A DNA stretch of 64,000 bases from Flavobacteriales bacterium (lineage in GTDB: Bacteria > Bacteroidota > Bacteroidia > Flavobacteriales_E > Vicingaceae): positions 939,001-1,003,000 of the forward strand of contig JACJZD010000001.1 in NCBI GenBank assembly GCA_020635795.1, given 5' to 3'. A model generated the notes under the pieces. It ran no database searches and was not told the origin of the DNA. It worked only from the letters and a program-made list of their open reading frames with translations. Shown piece by piece: positions 13,649-22,624 of the stretch (positions are counted from its first letter, which is position 1; the number at the start of each line of letters is the position of its first letter). The position numbers were made by a program, and so were the translations under genes.

Positions 13649-15859
13649 ATGAAAAAAACTACTTTATTTATTTCATCGTTGGTATTGAGTTCAATTTTGG
13701 TGTTTGGTCAGTCTTCAAGAAAAGCTGCTCCTATAACTAAATCAACTCACATTAATGCAATTGATGATCAAAGGAGTTTTGAAGTAATTCAAAACGCAAA
13801 AAGAACTCCTTCTGGACATATTAGATGTGTAACAACAGAAATGGAAGATTTACAAAGAGAAGCTAATCCAAATTTAAAGAGTAAAGAAGAGTATAGTGAA
13901 TGGCTTGAACAACTTATAAAAAATAATCAGAACAATAATTCGACAAATAAAGCTTCAAGAAATATTCCTGTAGTTGTCCATGTTATCCATAATGGTGATG
14001 CTTTAGGTTCAGGTGAAAATATCTCAGACGCTCAGGTGATGTCTCAAATAACTGTATTAAATGCAGATTTTTCTGCTACAAATTCAGATTTTAATAGTAC
14101 ATCATATTTTAATTCTGTAAAAACAAATATGGATATTCAGTTTTGTTTAGCCAAAACTGATCCTAATGGTCAGCCAACAACAGGTATCAATAGAGTAAAT
14201 TATGGTACAGCTTCATTTGGTCAATCTGCTACACAAGCAATGAAAGCTGCTACACAATGGGATCCCACTAAATATTTTAATATATGGGTGGTTCGTTTTG
14301 GTGGTGATTTAAATGGAGTGCTAGGTTATGCTCAGTTTCCAAATAGTGGAGCAGCTAATACTGATGGTGTTGTAATTGGGTATAATTATTTTGGTACAAC
14401 TGGAGCTGTTTCAGCTCCTTATAATAAAGGTAGAACAGCTACTCATGAAGTTGGTCACTGTTTTGGATTGTATCATATATGGGGTGATGAATCTGCATGT
14501 GCTGCAGATGATAATGTAGCTGACACTCCACAACAAAAAGGTGAAAACTATGGTTGTCCTTCTTATCCACAAACTACTCAATCAGGAGGAAGATGTAGTA
14601 CTTCTGACCCTAGTTCTATGTATATGAATTATATGGATTACACAGATGATGCATGTATGTATATGTTTACTGCTGGTCAAAAAGCTAGAGTAGATGCTGT
14701 TTTAGCAAGTGCTCCTAGGAGAGCATCATTATTAACATCTACTGTTTGTAATGTTGCAGCTATTAATGCTGATTTTACTGGAAATCCATTGGTAATAAAC
14801 GAAGGTCAAACAGTTACTTTTACAAGTACTTCATCAAGCCCAGCTACCTTAAATTCATGGAATTGGACGTTTACGGGTGGTGTTCCAGGATCATTTAATG
14901 GTCAAACTCCTCCAGCTATTACTTACAGTACTGCTGGTACTTATGCTGTTTCTTTAACAGTTACGGATAATGCTGCAGGTACTGATACAGAAACGAAAAC
15001 TGCTTATATTACAGTAAATGCAGCAGGAACAGTTACTTGTGACTCTACTGTTGCTGGATGGGATTGGAATACAGAAAGTTTTGGAGGAGCTTATTGGACT
15101 CAGGATGCGGCTGCTTGTAACTTACCTTTAGAAGGATATATTGTTGGAAACAACTGTTATGATGATAATGGGTGGGCTTCAAAAATTACTTCACCAGCTG
15201 GTGCAAAAGAATTGGTTGAGGTTAGATATGTTTTTGTTCAATCAACAGGTACTGGAGGTGCTAAATTAAAAATATGGAATGCAAATGGTGCAGGAGGAAA
15301 ACCAAGTACAGTGCTTGCATCTACAGCTATTACTACTGGTCAGTTCTCAGGAAACTTAAATCAATTTATTTCAGTTCCAATTAGTCCTGCGATACCGATG
15401 AGCGCAACTGCTGGAGCTTTCTTTATTGGTTATGATCATGATGTTACTCCACTTAATGGTGACACAATAGTAATGGGTGTTGCTAATGCAACAACTAATA
15501 ATACTTGGGCTAATGAATCAGGTGGTGGTTGGTTAGATTTAAGTGCTTATTCTGTTCTTTATAAAGGTACAGTTGTAGCAATCGTTTGCGATATCGCTAC
15601 GGGCGTTCAGTCTCATTTAGCAGATTTGCAATCAATTGTGGCTTATCCAAACCCAACTACTGGTATAGTTGAAGTTATGTTGCCAAAAAATAACGGAACT
15701 GTTAAAGTTTATAATATGATAGGGGAAGAAGTAACTAATGCTTCTACAACTTCAAATATGATGAAAGTTGATTTAAGTAATCAGCCAAATGGTATTTATT
15801 TTGTTAAAGTATCTTCTAATGGAGAGGTTACAACGAAAAAAGTTATTTTATCTAAATAG
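13649..15859 (+). CDS. Secreted M43-type metalloprotease with PKD domain and type IX sorting signal
   Basis: The 736-residue protein starts with a Sec signal peptide (MKKTTLFISSLVLSSILVFGQ). A pappalysin-like M43 catalytic domain follows with the zinc site H266-EVGH-CFGLYH and a Met-turn segment MYMNYMDY. A PKD domain spans about residues 370-455 (FTSTSSSPATLNSWNWTF, AGTYAVSLTVTD), then an unassigned beta-rich region to about 650. The C-terminal sorting domain of type IX secretion (AYPNPTTGIVEV, YNMIGEEV, PNGIYFVKV, TKKVILSK) ends the protein. It should be exported to the surface or medium and digest protein. It stands alone between two terminators. Confidence 0.9.
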   Translation: MKKTTLFISSLVLSSILVFGQSSRKAAPITKSTHINAIDDQRSFEVIQNAKRTPSGHIRCVTTEMEDLQREANPNLKSKEEYSEWLEQLIKNNQNNNSTNKASRNIPVVVHVIHNGDALGSGENISDAQVMSQITVLNADFSATNSDFNSTSYFNSVKTNMDIQFCLAKTDPNGQPTTGINRVNYGTASFGQSATQAMKAATQWDPTKYFNIWVVRFGGDLNGVLGYAQFPNSGAANTDGVVIGYNYFGTTGAVSAPYNKGRTATHEVGHCFGLYHIWGDESACAADDNVADTPQQKGENYGCPSYPQTTQSGGRCSTSDPSSMYMNYMDYTDDACMYMFTAGQKARVDAVLASAPRRASLLTSTVCNVAAINADFTGNPLVINEGQTVTFTSTSSSPATLNSWNWTFTGGVPGSFNGQTPPAITYSTAGTYAVSLTVTDNAAGTDTETKTAYITVNAAGTVTCDSTVAGWDWNTESFGGAYWTQDAAACNLPLEGYIVGNNCYDDNGWASKITSPAGAKELVEVRYVFVQSTGTGGAKLKIWNANGAGGKPSTVLASTAITTGQFSGNLNQFISVPISPAIPMSATAGAFFIGYDHDVTPLNGDTIVMGVANATTNNTWANESGGGWLDLSAYSVLYKGTVVAIVCDIATGVQSHLADLQSIVAYPNPTTGIVEVMLPKNNGTVKVYNMIGEEVTNASTTSNMMKVDLSNQPNGIYFVKVSSNGEVTTKKVILSK

Positions 15860-15882
15860 TTAAATACTTTTTAATAAATATT

Positions 15883-15909
15883 AAGAGTCCCGATTAAATC
15901 GGGACTCTT
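15883..15909 (+). terminator. Strong rho-independent terminator after the metalloprotease gene
   Basis: Inverted repeat built on AGAGTCCCGAT/ATCGGGACTCT, followed by a run of nine or more T. Placed 24 nt after the stop of the protease gene. Confidence 0.9.
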
Positions 15910-15927
15910 TTTTTTGTCTAATAATCT

Positions 15928-15935
15928 TATCTTTG
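15928..15935 (+). promoter_or_regulatory. -7 box TATCTTTG before mqnE
   Basis: Exact TAnnTTTG match 15 nt before ATG 15951. It covers the alternative TTG codon at 15933, which argues that the ATG is the true start. Confidence 0.5.
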
Positions 15936-15950
15936 GAAAAAGATTTTTAT

Positions 15951-17102
15951 ATGTCAAGTGAAACCGTGAATCTATTATTAAATAAAACAATAACTGATAA
16001 TAGACTGTTAGATATTTCAAGAAAAGTTTTAAGAAAAACTAGAATAAATACTGAAGAGGGTTTGTATTTATATCAACATGCAGAACTTAGTTTATTAGCT
16101 ATGTTAGCTAATTATATTAGAGAAGATAGACATGGAGACAAAACCTATTTTAATAAGAATTTCCATATAGAACCTACCAATATATGTGTTTACGATTGCA
16201 AGTTTTGCTCTTATTCTCGAATGCTGAGGGATAAAGATGATTATGAAGCTTGGGAAATGACTGAAGAGCAAATTTATGATGCTATCAAAGCCTATAATAA
16301 TCTAGATATTACTGAAGTACATATTGTTGGAGGGGTTCACCCGAAAATGGGTTTGGAGTATTTCAGAAACCTTATTCAAAACATAAAAGCTATTCGTCCA
16401 GAGCTTCATGTTAAAGCATTTACGGCTGTTGAACTGGAGTATATGTGTAGAAAAGCTAAAGTAAGTTATAAGGAGGGGTTACAGATTTTAAAAGATGCTG
16501 GTCAAGGTTCATTGCCAGGTGGAGGAGCAGAAATTTTTGATGAAACGATACGTGAGCAAATATGTAAAGATAAATGTACGTCTTCTCAGTGGTTAGAAAT
16601 GCATGAAGCTGCCCATTCCGTTGGTATGCCTTCTAACGCAACAATGTTGTATGGGCATTTAGAAAATTATACCCATTTGATTGACCACATGAACAGATTG
16701 CGGGAGTTGCAAGATAAAACAGGTGGTTTTAATGCTTTTATTCCTTTAAAGTTTAGAAACAAAAACAATCAGATGTCAGGCATTAACGAAGTAAGCATTG
16801 TTGAGGATTTAAAAGTGTTTGCTATGAGCAGAATATTTTTAGATAATTTTAACCATGTTAAAGCTTATTGGCCGATGATTGGAAGAAAAACAACTCAACT
16901 ACTCCTGTCGTTTGGAGTAAATGATATTGACGGAACCGTTGATGATTCAACTAAAATATATACTATGGCTGGATCAGAAGAGCAGAAACCTGTAATGACT
17001 TCTGAACAAATGATTGCTTTAATCAAAGAAGTTGGACGAAAACCGATTGAAAGAGATAGTGTTTATAATGAGTTAAACGATTATTCTTTAGTAGAGGCGT
17101 AA
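15951..17102 (+). CDS. mqnE: Aminofutalosine synthase (radical SAM, menaquinone biosynthesis)
   Basis: The 383-residue radical SAM protein has the cluster motif C79-X3-C83-X2-C86 in EPTNICVYDCKFCSYSR, plus VHIVGGVHPKMG and GSLPGGGAEIF, all typical of MqnE. The enzyme joins 3-(1-carboxyvinyloxy)benzoate with SAM to make 6-amino-6-deoxyfutalosine in the futalosine route to menaquinone. MqnC, the related cyclase, differs around the cysteine motif. I chose ATG 15951 over an upstream TTG that lies inside the promoter box. The stop overlaps the start of the next gene (TAATG). Confidence 0.88.
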   Translation: MSSETVNLLLNKTITDNRLLDISRKVLRKTRINTEEGLYLYQHAELSLLAMLANYIREDRHGDKTYFNKNFHIEPTNICVYDCKFCSYSRMLRDKDDYEAWEMTEEQIYDAIKAYNNLDITEVHIVGGVHPKMGLEYFRNLIQNIKAIRPELHVKAFTAVELEYMCRKAKVSYKEGLQILKDAGQGSLPGGGAEIFDETIREQICKDKCTSSQWLEMHEAAHSVGMPSNATMLYGHLENYTHLIDHMNRLRELQDKTGGFNAFIPLKFRNKNNQMSGINEVSIVEDLKVFAMSRIFLDNFNHVKAYWPMIGRKTTQLLLSFGVNDIDGTVDDSTKIYTMAGSEEQKPVMTSEQMIALIKEVGRKPIERDSVYNELNDYSLVEA

Positions 17103-17854
17103 TGAGAAAACCTTTAATAATAACTGGACATAGAGGTGCTGGAGGTTTAGCTCCAGAAAATACTTTGGCTTCAATTCAATTGGCTTTAGATTTAGGGGTG
17201 GATAGAATTGAAATTGATGTGCAACAAACCAATGATAATGTAATTATTGTTTTACACGATAGAACTTTGCGTCGAACAACTGATGGTTTTGGTTTTGTAA
17301 AAAACATGGATTACATAGATTTGTTGAAGTTCAGTGCTGGAATCAAATTCAATAAAGTTTATGCAGAAGAAAGAATACCTACTTTAGAACAAGTTATTGA
17401 TTTAATAAACGGTAGAGTAGAGTTGGTTATTGAGACCAAATACAGTTATTTATATTATCCAAATATTGAGAGGCATATCTTAAATATTATTAAGAATAAA
17501 GATGCTTTTGGATGGTGTAAAATAATATCATTTAACGATAGGGCGTTGTTTAGGATTAATAAGCTAAATAAACATGTTAAAACAGGAAAATTATTTGTTG
17601 GAAAGCATGCTAAATTGCCTTTGTCATTCGATACTACTATTAACTTTAAACCTTTAGGAAGGTACGATTTTGTTGATGAAATTATTGTACAGCACAAATA
17701 TGCTACTCAAGCATTAATTGATGAAGTTCATAAATTTGGAAAAGAATTGCATGTTTGGACGGTAAACGACCCTGAAACAATTGAAAAATTGATTGAAAGA
17801 GGTGTAGATGGAATTATATCTGATTATCCAAACCTTCTTTTAAAGTACAAATAG
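17102..17854 (+). CDS. Glycerophosphodiester phosphodiesterase
   Basis: The 250-residue protein shows the GDPD signature GHRGAGGLAPENT near residue 8, then RIEIDVQQT and VLHDRTLRRTTDG, and near the end HVWTVNDPE and GVDGIISDYP. It hydrolyses glycerophosphodiesters from phospholipid turnover to glycerol 3-phosphate and an alcohol. No signal peptide is present, so it is cytosolic like UgpQ. It is translationally coupled to mqnE, although the two functions have no obvious link. Confidence 0.9.
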   Translation: MRKPLIITGHRGAGGLAPENTLASIQLALDLGVDRIEIDVQQTNDNVIIVLHDRTLRRTTDGFGFVKNMDYIDLLKFSAGIKFNKVYAEERIPTLEQVIDLINGRVELVIETKYSYLYYPNIERHILNIIKNKDAFGWCKIISFNDRALFRINKLNKHVKTGKLFVGKHAKLPLSFDTTINFKPLGRYDFVDEIIVQHKYATQALIDEVHKFGKELHVWTVNDPETIEKLIERGVDGIISDYPNLLLKYK

Positions 17855-17862
17855 ATAATTGT

Positions 17863-17870
17863 TACTTTTG
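17863..17870 (+). promoter_or_regulatory. -7 box TACTTTTG before the YceI-like lipoprotein gene
   Basis: Exact TAnnTTTG match, 26 nt before ATG 17897. It supports the ATG rather than an upstream TTG as start. Confidence 0.5.
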
Positions 17871-17896
17871 TGTTATTAATCCTAAAAACAAAAAAA

Positions 17897-18529
17897 ATGA
17901 ATAACTATTTTTTAACCATCTTATTTGCTTCTTCGTTAATAATTTCTTCTTGTGGAAACGACAGTGCTAAACCAGAAAAAGAAGTAGCTTGTTTTTATGA
18001 ATATGAAAAAACCAATGCTGTAAGCTTGAAATGGACGGCTTATAAAACGTCAGAGAAAGTTGCTGTTGGAGGTTCTTTTAATGATGTGTTAATTACCGGT
18101 GGTGAAAAATCGACAAAACTCGCAGAGGTATTGAATACTATTAAGTTTACAATTTTAACCAACAGTACAAATACAACTAATCCTGATAGAGACGATAAAA
18201 TTGTAAATTCATTTTTTGGTGCTATGATGGGAACAGATATAATTATGGGACAAGTAAGTGGAGTAGAAGGTGACAACGAAAAAGGAAAATGTTCGTTTTT
18301 TGTTACCATGAACGAAATTGAAAAAGAAGTTGTTTTAGATTATACTGTTACCGACAATGTTGTAAAACTTGTTGGAGAATTAGATTTAAATAACTGGAAT
18401 GCAACAGGGGCTATTGCATCTTTGAATAAAGTATGCGAAGATTTACATAAAGGTGCTGATGGTGTTAGTGTGTTGTGGCCAAATGTTGGTTTGGATATAG
18501 AAGTGGCTTTATCAAAAAGATGTCATTAA
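17897..18529 (+). CDS. YceI-like lipoprotein
   Basis: The 210-residue product starts MNNYFLTILFASSLIISSCG with a clear lipobox (ISSC), so it should be lipidated and anchored in the envelope. The body resembles the YceI lipocalin fold: LKWTAYKTSEKVAVGGSFNDV, internal FTILTNSTNTTNPDRD, and a final VGLDIEVAL. YceI proteins bind polyisoprenoid-type lipids, but the ligand here is unknown. Its stop overlaps the end of yggS on the other strand by 4 bp. Confidence 0.75.
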   Translation: MNNYFLTILFASSLIISSCGNDSAKPEKEVACFYEYEKTNAVSLKWTAYKTSEKVAVGGSFNDVLITGGEKSTKLAEVLNTIKFTILTNSTNTTNPDRDDKIVNSFFGAMMGTDIIMGQVSGVEGDNEKGKCSFFVTMNEIEKEVVLDYTVTDNVVKLVGELDLNNWNATGAIASLNKVCEDLHKGADGVSVLWPNVGLDIEVALSKRCH

Positions 18530-19188
18530 TTGTAGTTACGTTTTCCAAAAATGGAACTACCAACTCTTATCATTGTTGAACCTTCTTCAATAGCTATTTT
18601 ATAATCGCTACTCATTCCCATACTTAATATGGTAAGTTTGGAGTTTAAAGTTGAAAGTTTTTGAAACAAACTTTTCAAACCTTTAAACTCATTTCTAATT
18701 TGCTCTTCGTTAGGGGTGTTTGTTGCCATTCCCATCAAGCCTACAACAGCTATATTGGTTAGTTTAGTTAACTCGTTCGACTGAAATAGTGAAATAACTT
18801 CTTCTTCAGAAAAACCAAATTTGGTTTCTTCTTTGGCAATATGTATTTGAAGCAAAACATTAATGTTTCGTTGATTTGATTGGGCACGTTTGTTTACTTC
18901 GGTAAGCAATTTTAAGCTATCAATGCCATGAATTAAATGTACGAAAGGAGCGATGTATTTAACTTTGTTGGTTTGTAAATGCCCAATCATGTGCCACTCA
19001 ATATCTTTTGGCAAAGTTTCGTATTTCGTAACCAATTCTTGAACTTTATTTTCACCAAAAGCTTTTTGACCTGCTTCGTAAGCTTCTAAAATAGCGGAGT
19101 TTGGATAGGTTTTAGATACTGCAACAAGGGTAACATTTTTGGGGATATTACTTTTAATCTTGTTTATGTTTTCTTTAATTTTAGACAT
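18526..19188 (-). CDS. yggS: YggS family pyridoxal phosphate homeostasis protein
   Basis: The 220-residue protein has the PLPBP features: AVSKTYPNSAILEAYEAG with the PLP-binding lysine, FGENKVQELVTK, WHMIGHLQTNKVKYIA, and LSMGMSSDYKIAIEEGSTMIRVGSSIFG. It binds PLP and influences amino-acid and vitamin B6 balance, with no known catalysis. It is the last gene of the serC-serA-DUF1015-yggS set, 5 bp after the DUF1015 gene. PLP dependence of SerC fits this company. A long inverted repeat lies within its codons. Confidence 0.92.
   Translation of the reverse strand: MSKIKENINKIKSNIPKNVTLVAVSKTYPNSAILEAYEAGQKAFGENKVQELVTKYETLPKDIEWHMIGHLQTNKVKYIAPFVHLIHGIDSLKLLTEVNKRAQSNQRNINVLLQIHIAKEETKFGFSEEEVISLFQSNELTKLTNIAVVGLMGMATNTPNEEQIRNEFKGLKSLFQKLSTLNSKLTILSMGMSSDYKIAIEEGSTMIRVGSSIFGKRNYN
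18641..18690. repeat. Inverted repeat inside yggS
   Basis: GAGTTTAAAG at 18641-18650 faces CTTTAAACTC at 18681-18690, and inner parts GAAAGTTT and AAACTTTTC also pair. The unit is the same AGTTTAAAGTTGAAAG type found near bcrB and hcrB. Here it encodes the stretch FKGLKSLFQKLSTLNSKLT without breaking the frame. Confidence 0.55.
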
Positions 19189-19193
19189 GAATA

Positions 19194-20435
19194 CTACTTC
19201 AAATCGTAAATGGTTAATCCACTTCTCATTTTTGGTTCAATCCAGGTGCTTTTTGGAGGCATAATTTCATTAGCATCAGCAACTGCTTTTAACTGTTCAA
19301 TAGATACTGGGAATAATCCAAAAGCTACCTTTGCTTTACCAGAATCAACTACTTTTTTTAAACCTTCAACACCTTTAGTTCCTTCAATAAAAAATATGCT
19401 ATCGTCTGTTTTTAAATCCTTGATGTTTAATATCGGGTTTAACACGTGGTCAGATAATATTTTTGTATCTAAATTCTGAATGATATTTTTATTTGAAATT
19501 AACTCTTCTTTTGTTTTAAGCAAGTACCATTTTTTATTTAAATACATTGAAAAATGATGGATTTGAGTTGGTTTAAAGCTTGATTTTTTTAATTCAATAT
19601 CAAACGATGTAGATAGTTTGTTTAGAAACTCATCTTCGGTTAATCCATTGATATGATTTACCACTCTATTGTACTCAACTATATTGAGTTTGCTTTCGGC
19701 AATAAAGTAAGCTAAAAAATAATTGAATTTATCGTTAGGATTGTAATTTGGATTAACTTCTCTTCTTGTTTTAGCATACAAAACAGATGAGGATGAACGA
19801 TGATGTCCGTCAGCAATATAAATTTCATTTACATGCTCGAAAGCAGAAGTAAGTATTTTAATATCTTCTACATTATCTATTAGCCATAAATCTTGCTTAA
19901 TTAAATGGGTTGTACAGAACTCATATTCAGAGCGTTTTGAAAGGTATTTGTTAATAATACTTTCAATTATTGGGTTGTCTTTATAAGTTAACAAAACGGG
20001 TTCAGCGTTGAACTGACAAACATCCAAATACATTTTAAATGTTTCTTCACGCTGAGTTAGTGTATGTTCATGAATTTTTATTGTACCGTTTAAATAATCA
20101 TCAACAGAAATACCAGCAATAATTCCTATATAAGTGTTTTGTGGTGTAATTTGTCGGTAAAGGTATAGGCAATCTTTTTTATCTTGAATAAACACTCCAT
20201 TTTTTCTAAACTCATCAAACTTTTCTTTTACTTTCTCAAATCGTTCAATAGAGTTTGGTTTTGTCTTGTTGTCTTTTCTAAATTCAGGATTTATAACGTG
20301 TAAAAACGTATAAGGATTGCTCTCTAATTTAGCAGTTAATATATTTTTTTTATAAACATAAGAAGGCAAGGATGAAACCAAATAGGCTTTATCACGTGTT
20401 GGACGAATAGCTTTAAATGGAATTATCTTAGCCAT
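19194..20435 (-). CDS. DUF1015 family protein in serine operon
   Basis: A 413-residue protein that I recognise as DUF1015, from features such as IPFKAIRPTRDKA at the N-terminus, YLYRQ, GIIAGISVDDY, and EIYIADGHHRSSSSVLYA in the middle. The molecular function is not established. It overlaps serA by one base and precedes yggS, and this company with ser genes is a pattern I recall from other genomes. No phosphoserine phosphatase (SerB) is encoded here, so a link to the last step or control of serine synthesis is possible but unproven. Confidence 0.85.
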   Translation of the reverse strand: MAKIIPFKAIRPTRDKAYLVSSLPSYVYKKNILTAKLESNPYTFLHVINPEFRKDNKTKPNSIERFEKVKEKFDEFRKNGVFIQDKKDCLYLYRQITPQNTYIGIIAGISVDDYLNGTIKIHEHTLTQREETFKMYLDVCQFNAEPVLLTYKDNPIIESIINKYLSKRSEYEFCTTHLIKQDLWLIDNVEDIKILTSAFEHVNEIYIADGHHRSSSSVLYAKTRREVNPNYNPNDKFNYFLAYFIAESKLNIVEYNRVVNHINGLTEDEFLNKLSTSFDIELKKSSFKPTQIHHFSMYLNKKWYLLKTKEELISNKNIIQNLDTKILSDHVLNPILNIKDLKTDDSIFFIEGTKGVEGLKKVVDSGKAKVAFGLFPVSIEQLKAVADANEIMPPKSTWIEPKMRSGLTIYDLK

Positions 20436-21388
20436 TACTTTAACAACTCAATAACTTGCGTAGCTAATTCTTCTCCAATTCTGTCTTGAGCTTCTTCTGT
20501 TGCAGCGCCAGTATGTGGAGTTAATGAAATTTTTGGGTGCGACAACAAATCTTGACGAGGAGTAGGCTCGTTAACAAAAACATCTAAGCAAGCATGAGCC
20601 ACCTTACCAGAGTTTAAATTAGCTATTAATACATCTTCATCAATAACACCACCTCTTGCAGCGTTAGCAATTACAACACCTTTTTTCATTTTATCGAATT
20701 CTTTTTCGCCTAAAACTGCACTACCATCTTTTGGAGCAGGAACATGTAATGAGATAAAATCAGCAGCAGCAAGTAAATCATCTAAAGAAATGGTTTTAAT
20801 CTCCACATTTACGGTTTGATTAGCTACTTCTACTGAGACAGTTGCTTTTTCCATAAAAGGGTCGAAAGCAACTACATTCATACCACAGCCTAATGCATAT
20901 TTTGCAACAGATTGACCTATACGACCAAAACCAATGATACCCATTGTTTTTCCTCGTAGTTCAATTCCTTTACCGTATTTTTTCTTTAAACCATTAAAGT
21001 CGTTTAATCCATGTGCAGGCATTTGGCGGTTAGCATCGTATAAAAAACGTACTGCACCAAACAAATGAGCCATAACTAATTCTGCTACCGATTGTGATGA
21101 TGAAGCAGGAGTATTGATAACATGTAAACCTTTTTCTCTTGCATAAGCAACATCAATGTTATCCATACCAACACCGCCACGACCAATTAATTTTAAACTT
21201 GGGCATGCGTCAATAATATCTTTTCTTACTTTGGTGGCACTTCTAACAATTATCCCAACATAATTTTCTTTATTAATTACATCAATTAAATCGTTTTGAG
21301 GAACAGTTTCTGTAACTACTGTAAAACCTGCTTTTTCTAAATTTATTTTTCCGATTGGTGCAATACCGTCGTTTGCTAATATTTTCAT
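20435..21388 (-). CDS. serA: D-3-phosphoglycerate dehydrogenase (short form without ACT domain)
   Basis: The 317-residue NAD-dependent D-2-hydroxyacid dehydrogenase has the Rossmann loop GIIGFGRIGQSVAKYA, the arginine region ANAARGGVIDED, the glutamate region ACLDVFVNEP, and the catalytic histidine in TPHTGAATEEAQ. It lacks the C-terminal ACT or ASB domains, so allosteric feedback by serine is not expected. It oxidises 3-phosphoglycerate at the start of serine synthesis. It follows serC after an 87-bp spacer carrying a REP-like element and overlaps the DUF1015 gene by one base. Confidence 0.93.
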   Translation of the reverse strand: MKILANDGIAPIGKINLEKAGFTVVTETVPQNDLIDVINKENYVGIIVRSATKVRKDIIDACPSLKLIGRGGVGMDNIDVAYAREKGLHVINTPASSSQSVAELVMAHLFGAVRFLYDANRQMPAHGLNDFNGLKKKYGKGIELRGKTMGIIGFGRIGQSVAKYALGCGMNVVAFDPFMEKATVSVEVANQTVNVEIKTISLDDLLAAADFISLHVPAPKDGSAVLGEKEFDKMKKGVVIANAARGGVIDEDVLIANLNSGKVAHACLDVFVNEPTPRQDLLSHPKISLTPHTGAATEEAQDRIGEELATQVIELLK

Positions 21389-21403
21389 TTTTTTATTTTC
21401 GAT

Positions 21404-21449
21404 ATTCCGCAGATGTCATCCTGAATTTGTCGAAGGATTGATGCGGAAT
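21404..21449. repeat. REP-like palindromic element between serC and serA
   Basis: Terminal arms ATTCCGCA (21404-21411) and TGCGGAAT (21442-21449) enclose TGTCATCCTGAATTTGTCGA, a wording that recurs as dispersed intergenic repeats in many Bacteroidota genomes. It can form a hairpin in the ser mRNA. Confidence 0.7.
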
Positions 21450-21475
21450 CTATTTATAAATTCTTAATATAGATT

Positions 21476-22549
21476 TTAACCAAATTTAACTGCAAATGCT
21501 TTCATAACATCTACCAATGCTTGCACACTTTCTAAAGGCAAAGCATTGTACATTGATGCCCTGTAACCACCAACATCTCTATGCCCAACTATTCCACTGA
21601 TGTTTGCGGCTTTCCACATTTTATTAAATTCTTCGCTTAAGCTTTCGTCTTTTAAAACAAATGTCGCGTTCATGTTCGAACGGTCAGCTTTATTAGCAGT
21701 TCCTTCAAACATTGGGTTAGCATCAATTTCGTTATATAATAAATCGGCTTTTTGTTGGTTAATTCCTTCTATCCATTCAACACCACCATTATCTTTTAGC
21801 CATTGTAGGGTTAACATTGAAACATAAACAGCAAATACTGGAGGTGTATTGAACATCGATTCTCCTTTTATGTGCGATCTAAAGTCTAACATGGTTGGAA
21901 TTTCTCTTCCTGTTTTTCCTAAAGCACTATCTTTTACAATAAATACAGTAGTTCCTGCTGGTCCCATATTTTTTTGAGCACCTGCATAAATCATATCAAA
22001 TTGGCTCACATCAATTTTTCGGCTAAATATATCAGAAGACATATCGCAAATAACTGGAATTCTACTTACAGGAAAATTTTTAAATTGAGTACCAAAAATG
22101 GTATTGTTACTTGTAATGTGTAAATAATCTGCATCGCCAGGGAGTTGGTAATTTTTAGGGATGTAGTTAAAATTTTTATCTTTTGATGAAGCCACTTCAA
22201 CAACTTCGCCAAATCCTTTTGCTTCTTTTTGTGCTTTTGTAGCCCAAACTCCTGTATTAACATAAGCAGCTTTACCGTTAACTTTCATAAAGTTAAAAGG
22301 CACTTGCAAAAAACCAAGACTTGCACCACCTTGTAAAAACAAAATCGAATATCCTTCAGGAACATTTAATAATTCACGAACCAACGATTGTGCTTTTTCC
22401 ATTACGGCAATAAAATCTTTACTGCGGTGCGAAATTTCAATCAACGATAAGTTTAAGTTGTTAAAATTAATTACTGCTTCAGAAGCCTGTTTTAATACCT
22501 CTTGAGGTAAAATACACGGTCCTGCACTAAAATTGTGAACTTTTGACAT
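21476..22549 (-). CDS. serC: Phosphoserine aminotransferase
   Basis: The 357-residue PLP enzyme opens HNFSAGPCILPQEVLKQA and holds the PLP lysine in YAGAQKNMGPAGT, with ISHRSKDF and LFLQGGASLGF earlier, and VGHRDVGGYRASMYNALP near the C-terminus. It converts 3-phosphohydroxypyruvate and glutamate to phosphoserine. It is the first gene of the operon and is full length. Confidence 0.96.
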   Translation of the reverse strand: MSKVHNFSAGPCILPQEVLKQASEAVINFNNLNLSLIEISHRSKDFIAVMEKAQSLVRELLNVPEGYSILFLQGGASLGFLQVPFNFMKVNGKAAYVNTGVWATKAQKEAKGFGEVVEVASSKDKNFNYIPKNYQLPGDADYLHITSNNTIFGTQFKNFPVSRIPVICDMSSDIFSRKIDVSQFDMIYAGAQKNMGPAGTTVFIVKDSALGKTGREIPTMLDFRSHIKGESMFNTPPVFAVYVSMLTLQWLKDNGGVEWIEGINQQKADLLYNEIDANPMFEGTANKADRSNMNATFVLKDESLSEEFNKMWKAANISGIVGHRDVGGYRASMYNALPLESVQALVDVMKAFAVKFG

Positions 22550-22581
22550 GTGGCTGTTTGTTTAAGGTTTAAAATTTTGAA

Positions 22582-22589
22582 CAAAAGTA
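22582..22589 (-). promoter_or_regulatory. -7 box TACTTTTG before serC
   Basis: On the minus strand, an exact TAnnTTTG match 32 nt before the serC start. No clear -33 TTG at the expected distance. Confidence 0.45.
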
Positions 22590-22624
22590 AGCTATAAATT
22601 AGCGGTATAAAAAAAGTATTTCTA

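Noticed and set aside
15933..15950. Upstream TTG start for mqnE
   Set aside because: The TTG is part of the TATCTTTG promoter box; ATG 15951 gives a normal N-terminus.
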